NCBI GenBank assembly: GCA_009784765.1
Contig: WQXP01000057.1
Span: 1-7,102, forward strand
Length of the DNA stretch: 7,102 bases
Origin: Oscillospiraceae bacterium
GTDB taxonomy: Bacteria > Bacillota > Clostridia > Oscillospirales > Ruminococcaceae
Direction: 5' to 3'
Part shown: piece after piece, positions 1 through 5,424 of the stretch
Numbering within the stretch: position 1 is the stretch's first letter
Layout: each line of letters starts with the position of its first letter
Notes under the pieces: model-generated
Told to the model about the DNA's origin: nothing
The model's database searches: none
The model's input: only the letters and a program-made list of their open reading frames with translations
Program-made: the position numbers and the translations under genes

Positions 1-83
1 CGGCAAGAACCGTCAGCGAAAGCGGCGACCCGACAATCAACGACGCGCTGGCGATTCTGCGCGGAATAATCGGGTTGGAGTGA
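1..83 (+). CDS. C-terminal tail of a dockerin-like domain protein (5' part outside window)
   Basis: An open frame enters from the left edge (first full codon at base 3) and ends at a TGA. The visible 26 residues end in TINDALAILRGIIGLE. This matches the pattern of the second calcium-binding repeat and helix of type I dockerin-like domains, in which a T-x-x-DAL-x-IL-(R/K)-x-(I/V)-x-GL core usually closes the protein. Dockerins sit at the C-terminus of secreted enzymes or surface proteins and bind cohesins. In many clostridia, similar repeats occur on secreted proteins with no cellulosome. The first half of the domain, the catalytic region and any signal peptide lie outside the window, so the protein's activity cannot be given. 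The calcium-loop aspartates are poorly preserved in what is visible (ESGDPT instead of D-x-N-x-D-G), so a degenerate dockerin-like repeat is as likely as a true dockerin. The gene converges on ddl. Confidence 0.5.
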   Translation, partial: ARTVSESGDPTINDALAILRGIIGLE

Positions 84-112
84 TTTGAACAACCTCGTGA
101 ATCTACACAAAC

Positions 113-141
113 TTCCCCCGCCGTTCATGACGGCGGGGGGA
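113..141. terminator. GC-rich stem-loop between convergent genes, probable bidirectional terminator
   Basis: A perfect 10-bp stem (CCCCCGCCGT pairing with ACGGCGGGGG) encloses a 5-nt loop, TCATG. It can be extended by a G-T wobble and an A-T pair to 12 bp. It lies between the TGA of the dockerin-like gene and the TGA of ddl, which converge here. U-tracts are weak on both sides: the plus strand continues TTATATC, and the minus strand continues GTTTGTG. Position and symmetry favour a shared terminator. The short U-tracts mean efficiency is uncertain. Confidence 0.65.
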
Positions 142-156
142 TTATATCAGCAATCA

Positions 157-1392
157 TCAGCTTTTCGAGCCGCCGAAGCCGCCCTTAAAAGCAGACAGGA
201 TATTGCTCTTGAAGCTGTAGGTAAGGCTTTCCCGCTCACGTTCGCGCTTGAGTGCAAGTTCGAGCATTTCGTCTAACAGCTCAGGGTAGCTGATTTTAAG
301 CGGTTCCCACAGGTAGAAGCTCAAACTTCCGGGGATTGTGTTGATTTCGTTAAAGAACAGCTCTCCCGATTTGGTGTCAAGAAGAAAATCAATCCGCGCA
401 ACCCCTGAGCAACCGAGAGCCTTAAACGCACGTACAGCCATCGTGCGGACTTGTTCGCGCGTTTCGGGTGGGATTTCTGCGGGGATTTTGCGCTTGAGGG
501 AAGCCATTCCCGCGGATTTAGCTGAACCCCCTGCTTTATTGTTTAACTTGCAACCGGAGTCACTCCGGTATTTGTCGTTAAAGTCAAGAATGTCGCCGGC
601 GTTTACAGGCTCTTCGCATTCGCTTGCACGCGCGTCGTCCTTGCCGCCGATTACCGCGCAGTTGATTTCTTTGAGGTTAGCGACGGCACGCTCAACGATG
701 ATTTTGTCCGCGAACATCAGCGCGTGGTCGATTGCTTGGGTGAGTTCAGCCGCGCTTTTGGCAATACGAATCCCGATGCTTGAGCCGAGATTCACAGGTT
801 TGACAATCACAGGGAGTTCTGCCCCAATTTTGTCCGCGATTTGTGCAAGAACCGCGTCTTTATTCGTAATGTACTGCTTAGCCGTGAAAGCAACACAATC
901 TAAAACACAAATGTCAGCGAATTGGCGCAAAACTGCTTTCTGTACTGCTTTGTCCATTCCGACTGCACTGCTGAGAACATCACAGCCGGTATGCGGGATT
1001 CCGTGCATTTGCAGATAGCCTTGTAACGCCCCGTCTTCGACGTTTGTTCCGTGAACGCACAACAAAGCCGCGTCAATCGTCGCGAGAGGCTTTTTCATGC
1101 CGTTTCGGAAAGACCCTGTTTTGGTATTGATATAAGTCTCGTGAATCCCTGCTGCTTTTCCATTTCTGAAAAACAAAACGCGGCGGCACTTTTTGATAAG
1201 AGCAGGCAAATCCGCATAGTTCTCAATTTGCTCGAGTGCTTTTCCGGTATAGAATTCGTTGTCTTTGCTGATATACACAGGGATTGCGTAGTACTTAGTG
1301 CGGTCAAGGGCGGCGAAGGCTTGAAGCCCCGTAATAACCGAAACTTCATGCTCGGTGCTTTTGCCGCCGAATAATACTGCTATTGTCTTCAT
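157..1392 (-). CDS. ddl: D-alanine--D-alanine ligase
   Basis: This cytoplasmic ATP-grasp enzyme joins two D-alanines for the peptidoglycan stem peptide. The N-terminal FGGKSTEHEVS (8-18) carries the Glu (E16) that binds the first D-Ala. HGTNVEDGALQGYL (114-127) is the family signature, although the usual G before ED is V. K198 lies in VIVKP and LGSSIGI is at 202-208. RIDF (333-336) and NEINTIPGSL (348-357) supply the metal-binding residues D335, E349 and N351. FNDKY (271-275) keeps the Lys-Tyr pair, the Tyr being the residue associated with D-Ala rather than D-lactate use (F replaces it in D-Ala-D-Lac ligases), so this is probably not a Van-type ligase. At 411 aa it is longer than typical (about 310-370). 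The extra length lies partly in a long Gly/Ser/Lys/Asn-rich omega loop (276-306) and partly in a basic C-terminal tail (about 382-411). The ATG follows AGGAG by 8 nt. It is the last gene of the hydrolase-murF-ddl operon. Confidence 0.95.
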   Translation of the reverse strand: MKTIAVLFGGKSTEHEVSVITGLQAFAALDRTKYYAIPVYISKDNEFYTGKALEQIENYADLPALIKKCRRVLFFRNGKAAGIHETYINTKTGSFRNGMKKPLATIDAALLCVHGTNVEDGALQGYLQMHGIPHTGCDVLSSAVGMDKAVQKAVLRQFADICVLDCVAFTAKQYITNKDAVLAQIADKIGAELPVIVKPVNLGSSIGIRIAKSAAELTQAIDHALMFADKIIVERAVANLKEINCAVIGGKDDARASECEEPVNAGDILDFNDKYRSDSGCKLNNKAGGSAKSAGMASLKRKIPAEIPPETREQVRTMAVRAFKALGCSGVARIDFLLDTKSGELFFNEINTIPGSLSFYLWEPLKISYPELLDEMLELALKRERERESLTYSFKSNILSAFKGGFGGSKS

Positions 1393-1400
1393 GTGATATT

Positions 1401-1405
1401 CTCCT
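1401..1405 (-). promoter_or_regulatory. Ribosome binding site of ddl, overlapping the murF-like stop
   Basis: AGGAG on the minus strand lies 8 nt before the ddl ATG, and its first bases overlap the TAG stop of the upstream MurF-like gene. This fixes the ddl start and suggests that ribosomes ending on the upstream gene can reload here. Confidence 0.85.
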
Positions 1406-2885
1406 AATAATTGTCCGGTAAATCGTTTTCGATTAAAACGACTTTTTTGCTCTCGCCGCAGTCAAGCTCTTTCGCGAATGCCATGCCCTCATCGAAAGAA
1501 TCAAACACCTTGATTTTGCTCTTATCCAATCCCGCTTCGAGAAGCCCCGCCGCTATAGGAGCGGCTTGCTTTTTGCCGATTAGCACGACACAATCGCAGA
1601 CTGCTGCCGCTTGTTTGCCAAACTCACAGTTGAGTTCTGCCTCTTGCTCTCCGAGAGCAACCATGCCCGGGGTAATCAGGATTTTCGTGCCGCTCATAAG
1701 CGCGAGGGTGTCAAGAGCCGCTTTCGCGCCTGCCGGGTTAGAGTTAAATGAGTCGTCGATTATAGTCAGTCCGCCGCCGTCTATGATTTGCATTCTGTGA
1801 GGAACACACTCCAGCCGCTTGACAGGCAGAACAAGCTCCTGCAGGGGAATGCCGAGTGTATGCGCGACTGCGATTGCACCGACGATGTTCTGGACGTTAT
1901 GCTCCCCGATGAGCGTGGTTGTGAACTCTTGCTTTTCGCCGCTGATTTTCTTCGAGGGTGTATGCAGAGTAAACGTCGTCCCGTTTTCAGACACGCTGAT
2001 GTCACTTGCGCGATAATCGCCGTCCTCAGACGAAACACCGTATTTGACTACGCTCTCAGGCTTCGATTTTTGAAGCTTAGACGCACGCTTGCGAATAATG
2101 TCGTTATCGAAATTCAAAAAGATGCTTCCAGTGCTAATCCCGTCGGTAATGCTGAACTTTTCTTCGGTGATTCGCTCTTGGGTTTTCATAGTTTCTAAGT
2201 GCTGAGCCCCGATTGACGTAATCACAGCGTGCTTGGGCTTTGCGATTTCGCAAAGCTCGGCTATGTCGCCCTTCCACATCATTCCCATTTCACAGACAAA
2301 GACTTCATGAGCGGGCTGAAGCTCTCCCCGAATGGTTTTGACTACACCCATCGTGGTATTGAAACTTTCGGGGGTCATCAGCGTGTTGAACTTCGCCGAC
2401 AGAAGCTTGTGGAGGTAATACTTAGTGGAAGTTTTGCCGTAGCTCCCGGTAACTCCGATTGTGATTAGGTTGGGCATAGAGTCAATCTTGCGCTTAGCAT
2501 CGCGAATGTAACGCATTCCGTTAAGCTTCTCAACAGGAATGTTGATGAAATTCGCGATTATCGGGTACAGCGGCGCAAGCAGAACTAACACGAGCATTAC
2601 GCGATAGTCCGTGAGGACATAAATCCCGTAGAGCAACCCTACGTGCATAACAAAAGCCGTGATACACAGGCGAATAACGCGGTGAGTGAACACCAACGGC
2701 TTCTTCGCTTTTTTGCCCTTGCTCCCGACTGCCCCGAAATACGCTTTGCCGAGATTTCGCAAAAGCCAGCCGCCGTGCATGGCGGGTTTGTAGAAGTTCA
2801 ACTGAAACATATGCAGTGAGTCTTCAAAGACGAACAGGCACATCATCGTTGTCAGCAGGGTTATTATGATTTCGTAAAGGCTCAT
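1404..2885 (-). CDS. murF: Membrane-anchored MurF-like Mur ligase (UDP-MurNAc-tripeptide--D-Ala-D-Ala ligase family)
   Basis: The central and C-terminal Mur ligase domains are clear. They show an ATP P-loop GVTGSYGKTST (144-154), EMGMMWKGDIAELCEIAKP (199-217), TSIGAQHLE (223-231), a candidate carbamylated lysine (K243), IGEHNVQN (326-333), the C-terminal-domain RM-x8-TIIDDSFNSNP (364-384), and a terminal ENDLPDNY. MurF adds D-Ala-D-Ala to UDP-MurNAc-tripeptide, and the following ddl supplies that dipeptide. The usual soluble MurF N-terminal substrate-binding domain is not visible. In its place residues 1-140 contain three likely membrane segments (about 5-22, 70-91 and 94-114) and a basic loop (GKKAKK). 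Length is 493 aa from the ATG with GGAGG 8 nt upstream. An in-frame start at 2951 lies inside the hydrolase gene and was not used. The Mur ligase fold is certain, but the exact substrate is inferred from context. Confidence 0.85.
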   Translation of the reverse strand: MSLYEIIITLLTTMMCLFVFEDSLHMFQLNFYKPAMHGGWLLRNLGKAYFGAVGSKGKKAKKPLVFTHRVIRLCITAFVMHVGLLYGIYVLTDYRVMLVLVLLAPLYPIIANFINIPVEKLNGMRYIRDAKRKIDSMPNLITIGVTGSYGKTSTKYYLHKLLSAKFNTLMTPESFNTTMGVVKTIRGELQPAHEVFVCEMGMMWKGDIAELCEIAKPKHAVITSIGAQHLETMKTQERITEEKFSITDGISTGSIFLNFDNDIIRKRASKLQKSKPESVVKYGVSSEDGDYRASDISVSENGTTFTLHTPSKKISGEKQEFTTTLIGEHNVQNIVGAIAVAHTLGIPLQELVLPVKRLECVPHRMQIIDGGGLTIIDDSFNSNPAGAKAALDTLALMSGTKILITPGMVALGEQEAELNCEFGKQAAAVCDCVVLIGKKQAAPIAAGLLEAGLDKSKIKVFDSFDEGMAFAKELDCGESKKVVLIENDLPDNY

Positions 2886-2886
2886 T

Positions 2887-3597
2887 TTAATTTCCTCCAA
2901 GGTATGAATTAAGAATCTTCTTGAACAGCGCAGGTTGCTCCAAGAACGCATAATGCCCTGCCCCCTCGATTACCGCAAGCCCCGCCCCCGGCATAAGGCA
3001 TTCCATGAGATAACCGTCAGAGAGTGGCGTGGAGTCGTCGTTTCCACCCCAAATCAGCAGCGTGTCGTTCTTGACTTCCATGAAAAGTTCGGTTAAATCT
3101 AAATTCACGATTTTGACCAAGCACTGCCGCATCATGGGCGTCGCACTGCGATAGTCCGCTGAGCCGTATTTCTGCCGCATTGCCTCGAGCTTTTCCGGGG
3201 AGGGACGCAACAGAACTCTGCTGATTTTGAAAAGCCGCGTCCTGAGCTTTTGCCGCAGAGTCTGCTTAGGGCGAATCCCTGCCGCCCCCGTGAAGATGAC
3301 TTTGCGGGGGGACATATTGTAGCCGATTTCCCCCGACAGCAAAACAGTCGCTATACGGCAACCAAGGCTGTGGCAGAAAAGAACATCAGGGATTATTCCT
3401 TCGCGGTCGCAAAGGTCGGCGACATACTCGGCGTACTCATACACGCCCCAAGGCTCAGGGGGTTCGGGGGTTGCGCCGAAGCCGGGGAGTTCAGGGAGGA
3501 CTACATTGTAGCGGGGTTCTAAGAACGCGACAAGGTCGCTGTAGACCGATTTGTCACAGCCCCAGCCGTGCAAAATTAAGAGTGTAGGTTTATTCAT
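2887..3597 (-). CDS. Alpha/beta hydrolase of unknown substrate
   Basis: The protein is a 236-residue soluble alpha/beta-hydrolase-fold enzyme with no signal peptide. It begins with the beta-strand and oxyanion motif LLILHGWG (6-13). LPELPGFGATPEP (34-46) is the loop typical of this superfamily. The nucleophile elbow is CHSLG (75-79, Ser77), with Cys in place of the usual first Gly. The acid is in GGNDDSTP (184-191, D187 or D188), and the base is His215 in GAGHYAFLEQP (212-222). A short basic helical cap lies at about 109-160. The triad is complete, so esterase, lipase or similar activity is expected, but the sequence does not show the substrate. It is first in an operon with the MurF-like ligase and ddl, and its TAA is 1 nt from the next ATG. 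This suggests a cell-wall or envelope role. The start chosen (MNKPTLL) is where homology begins. No Shine-Dalgarno precedes it, and the -10 box lies 7 nt upstream. Confidence 0.88.
   Translation of the reverse strand: MNKPTLLILHGWGCDKSVYSDLVAFLEPRYNVVLPELPGFGATPEPPEPWGVYEYAEYVADLCDREGIIPDVLFCHSLGCRIATVLLSGEIGYNMSPRKVIFTGAAGIRPKQTLRQKLRTRLFKISRVLLRPSPEKLEAMRQKYGSADYRSATPMMRQCLVKIVNLDLTELFMEVKNDTLLIWGGNDDSTPLSDGYLMECLMPGAGLAVIEGAGHYAFLEQPALFKKILNSYLGGN
2894..2898 (-). promoter_or_regulatory. Ribosome binding site that sets the murF-like start
   Basis: GGAGG on the minus strand lies 8 nt before the ATG at 2885 and sits inside the last codons of the hydrolase gene (encoding LGGN). It decides for the MSLYEII start over the upstream in-frame start at 2951, which has no comparable site and would overlap the hydrolase by 65 nt. 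Confidence 0.88.
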
Positions 3598-3604
3598 AAC
3601 TTTC

Positions 3605-3617
3605 ATTATACTATAAT
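3605..3617. repeat. 13-nt perfect palindrome forming -10 boxes on both strands
   Basis: ATTATA-C-TATAAT is a perfect inverted repeat around one central base. It contains a TATAAT on the minus strand (3610-3605, the hydrolase -10) and another on the plus strand (3612-3617). The plus-strand copy has only a weak -35 candidate, TTTATT at 3589-3594, at 17 bp. It could be a symmetric -10 element that initiates both ways, or a small operator. Confidence 0.6.
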
Positions 3618-3633
3618 ATTCGAAAAAAATCAA
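3605..3633 (-). promoter_or_regulatory. Sigma-A type promoter of the hydrolase-murF-ddl operon
   Basis: On the minus strand, TTGATT (3633-3628) and a perfect TATAAT (3610-3605) are separated by exactly 17 bp. The spacer is AT-rich. The expected start of transcription, 6-7 nt past the -10, falls on or next to the A of the hydrolase ATG at 3597, so the mRNA would have almost no leader. Confidence 0.8.
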
Positions 3634-3640
3634 GATATTA

Positions 3641-3669
3641 TTGACATTTCGCAAAAAATCTGTTATACT
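3641..3669 (+). promoter_or_regulatory. Strong sigma-A promoter of the zinc-ribbon/trigger-factor-like/nusB/xse operon
   Basis: A perfect -35 TTGACA (3641-3646), a 17-bp spacer and TATACT (3664-3669) are present. A TG at 3661-3662 also makes an extended -10 (TGT-TATACT). Transcription should start near 3676. The -35 box is 7 bp from the -35 of the opposite promoter, so two polymerases would bind back to back. Confidence 0.9.
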
Positions 3670-3679
3670 AAGTTTTGAA

Positions 3680-3700
3680 GCGTTCGCAAAAGGCGAATGC
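3680..3700 (+). promoter_or_regulatory. 5'-UTR stem-loop at the start of the right-hand operon mRNA
   Basis: GCGUUCGC (3680-3687) pairs along its full 8 bp with GCGAAUGC (3693-3700), with one G-U wobble and loop AAAAG. It begins about 4 nt from the predicted transcription start. No U-tract follows, so it is not an obvious terminator. A hairpin this close to the 5' end could protect the mRNA from 5'-dependent decay. That role is inferred. Confidence 0.5.
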
Positions 3701-3728
3701 GCCCTTGAAAAAGAAAGAGAGAAAAATT

Positions 3729-3944
3729 ATGAAAACTTGTACCAATTGCGGCAAAGAGTCTTACAGAGTCGAATCTAAGTTCTGTTTAGGATGCGGCGCG
3801 AATATCGCCGACACCCCTGTAAACGCGCCACACATCAACATCTGCACTAATGGCGAGTGCGACTATCACAAAACCAAGTTCATCTACCCCGACGATGCGC
3901 GTTTTTGCGACATCTGCGGAACAAGCACCGTTTACGCGGGCTGA
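3729..3944 (+). CDS. Small double zinc-ribbon protein
   Basis: This small protein (71 aa) has two four-cysteine zinc-ribbon units. The first is C4-x2-C7 with C19-x2-C22 (CTNCG...CLGCG), and the second is C39-x4-C44 with C60-x2-C63 (CTNGEC...CDICG). The two are joined by a short Pro/Asn-containing linker. No membrane segment, signal peptide or enzymatic motif is visible. Such proteins bind zinc and often act as protein- or nucleic-acid-binding adaptors, but no specific function can be given. The ATG is preferred to in-frame TTG codons at 3675 and 3705 because it lies after the predicted transcription start with a 53-nt leader, and the cysteine motif starts three residues later. The ribosome binding site (GAGAG, 7 nt before the ATG) is weak. 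It is the first gene of the operon, 21 nt ahead of the trigger-factor-like gene. Confidence 0.85.
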   Translation: MKTCTNCGKESYRVESKFCLGCGANIADTPVNAPHINICTNGECDYHKTKFIYPDDARFCDICGTSTVYAG

Positions 3945-3965
3945 AATTTTAAGGAGAGCATTACA

Positions 3966-5366
3966 ATGGCAAGAAAGAAAAGTAACAATAACAAACCTTA
4001 CTCGAAAGCAAAATCTGCCTCTGCCGCTGTTACAAACAGCGGACAGGAGCAGCCCCAAAGCAAAGGCGGTTCCAAGCTGTTCATCGGGATTATCGCGGGG
4101 GTTTTAGGGCTTGCTCTCGGCGGAACGCTGATGTATATGACGGTTCTGCGCGATTTTACTAAACAACCCGAAGATGACCCCTCTGAAGACATTCCGTCAG
4201 AAGAGCTCCCCGACACAGAAACAAACGAGTTTCTGCGTCAGTTCCCACGCGGGATTCCCGCAGAGTATGACGACCTTTCACAGAACGAGCCTTATTCGCC
4301 GAGTAACGGGCTTGACGAAAAGGGGCATTGGGCGGGCATTCGCGCACTTGATTATGTTGACTTGTCGAAAACCCCTTTCACAGGGGTTGAATTCCCATAC
4401 TTTGTTCACCACATCAACGACCTTGTTTTAGTAGAGCAGATGGAGTATCTCTTGAATTCCTTCCCTGAACAGCCGAAGCAAATCTTAGACCGCCCGGTGG
4501 CGGACGGCGACAGGATTAACATTGACTATGTCGGCACACTCGCAGGGGAAGACGAGCCTTTCGAGGGCGGAAGCACTACCCCCGGGGGAATGGGGGACGT
4601 TGTGATTGTAGGCGAAACGCCTTTCATCGACGACTTTCTCGAGCAGTTAATCGGGCATATGCCTAAAGACACAGTCGAAGTTCGTGTAACATTCCCGAAA
4701 GACTACAGCGAAATAATCGGAGACCCCGGCGCGGAGCATCTTGACGGAAAAGAAGCGGTGTTTGTTACAACAATCAACTTCATTCTTGAACCTGAAGATG
4801 TTGATGTATACGTCAAGCGCAACTTTTATGAAGAATTCGGCTGGGAAAACCATGATGACTACAAAGAGGGGCTGCGCCATTTCATGCAAATGGACAGTTT
4901 CGACGAGTTTTTCGCCGAGTATTTTCTCGGAAGTGCGAGCGACCCTCTGTTCGAGGGGGCGGTTGTAGAAATCCCCGAACAGCTCCGGCAAATCGCAGTG
5001 GAGAACACCATCAGAATGCTTCAATCTCAAGCAGAGCATGACGCCTTTGACGACTTCACCACCTATTTACAAGAACGCAGACAGGGTATGCCGCTGAACA
5101 TTCGCGAAATAGTTCGCGGATTTTTACCGGAACTCGAACTGATGTTGCAAGCGCAATTGATTTGGCAAGCAATCGCCGAAACACTCGAGCTTGAGGTAAC
5201 TTACGACGATGTGAAGGACTATCTGAATACCTACAGGCGTAACGTGGATATGGAAAAAGTCATTGAAGAGGGCGGGTTGGCTTTCCGCAAACAAGAAACG
5301 CTGGGGCATTTAGTGCGTCAGCATATCATAGACAACGGCGTCATGCTCCCGCCGCCGCCGATGTGA
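3966..5366 (+). CDS. Membrane-anchored trigger-factor-like FKBP-type peptidyl-prolyl isomerase
   Basis: The protein has 466 aa. A basic, Lys/Ser/Asn-rich N-terminus (1-36) precedes one hydrophobic segment (about 37-61, KLFIGIIAGVLGLALGG...). An acidic Pro/Glu/Asp-rich linker follows (65-120), so the rest is predicted to lie outside the membrane. A trigger-factor-type FKBP domain spans about 175-273: GDRINIDYVGTL (181-192), FEGGS (199-203), PFIDDFLEQLIG (219-230), VTFPKDY (241-247) and the closing strand AVFVTTINFI (264-273). The helical trigger-factor C-terminal domain follows (about 275-455). The ribosome-binding N-terminal domain of cytosolic trigger factor is absent. Where trigger factors usually read FIPGFEEQL this one reads FIDDFLEQL. 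The likely role is a folding factor or chaperone for secreted proteins, functionally like PrsA. That role is inferred. AAGGAG lies 9 nt before the ATG. The C-terminus ends LPPPPM. Confidence 0.88.
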   Translation: MARKKSNNNKPYSKAKSASAAVTNSGQEQPQSKGGSKLFIGIIAGVLGLALGGTLMYMTVLRDFTKQPEDDPSEDIPSEELPDTETNEFLRQFPRGIPAEYDDLSQNEPYSPSNGLDEKGHWAGIRALDYVDLSKTPFTGVEFPYFVHHINDLVLVEQMEYLLNSFPEQPKQILDRPVADGDRINIDYVGTLAGEDEPFEGGSTTPGGMGDVVIVGETPFIDDFLEQLIGHMPKDTVEVRVTFPKDYSEIIGDPGAEHLDGKEAVFVTTINFILEPEDVDVYVKRNFYEEFGWENHDDYKEGLRHFMQMDSFDEFFAEYFLGSASDPLFEGAVVEIPEQLRQIAVENTIRMLQSQAEHDAFDDFTTYLQERRQGMPLNIREIVRGFLPELELMLQAQLIWQAIAETLELEVTYDDVKDYLNTYRRNVDMEKVIEEGGLAFRKQETLGHLVRQHIIDNGVMLPPPPM

Positions 5367-5368
5367 CA

Positions 5369-5424
5369 GTAGGGGCGACCGGGACGGTCGCCCGTCCGTA
5401 GGGCGCGGTGTCCTCACCGCGCCG
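5369..5424. repeat. Tandem pair of perfect hairpins (REP-like dispersed-repeat candidate)
   Basis: Two units each start with GTAGGG. The first folds as GGGCGACCG (5373-5381) / GGA / CGGTCGCCC (5385-5393). The second folds as GGCGCGGTG (5402-5410) / TCCT / CACCGCGCC (5415-5423). Both stems are perfect 9-bp pairings, but their sequences differ while the flanking GTAGGG is shared. This is the form of dispersed palindromic intergenic repeats. Neither stem is followed by a U-tract, so they are not standard intrinsic terminators. They fill most of the gap before nusB and would be co-transcribed, perhaps protecting or insulating the mRNA. Confidence 0.75.

Noticed and set aside
338..1018. 226-codon open frame on the plus strand
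   Set aside because: It lies wholly opposite ddl, whose family motifs are intact. The translation is Ser/Arg/Ala-rich with no recognisable domain, and no promoter or ribosome binding site is seen.
157..1392. VanA/VanG-type ligase giving altered vancomycin-target ends
   Set aside because: The Lys-Tyr pair of D-Ala-D-Ala ligases is kept (K274-Y275), and no vanH, vanX, vanT or regulator genes lie nearby.
1788..2198. 136-codon plus-strand open frame opposite the MurF-like gene
   Set aside because: The opposite strand carries a clear Mur ligase with conserved motifs. This frame shows no domain and no translation signals.
2886..2951. Longer N-terminus for the MurF-like ligase
   Set aside because: It would overlap the hydrolase gene, while a strong GGAGG with correct spacing serves the ATG at 2885.
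3598..3654. Upstream TTG start for the hydrolase, adding 19 residues
   Set aside because: The added segment overlaps the promoter, is encoded by its AT-rich spacer, has no ribosome binding site and no homology character.
3675..3728. TTG starts for the zinc-ribbon protein, adding up to 18 basic residues
   Set aside because: The first TTG is at or before the predicted transcription start, and neither TTG has a ribosome binding site. The cysteine motif begins right after the ATG at 3729.
4579..4588. CCCCCGGGGG palindrome in the FKBP domain region
   Set aside because: It is explained by Thr-Pro-Gly-Gly codons in the FKBP flap loop and cannot form a hairpin with a normal loop.
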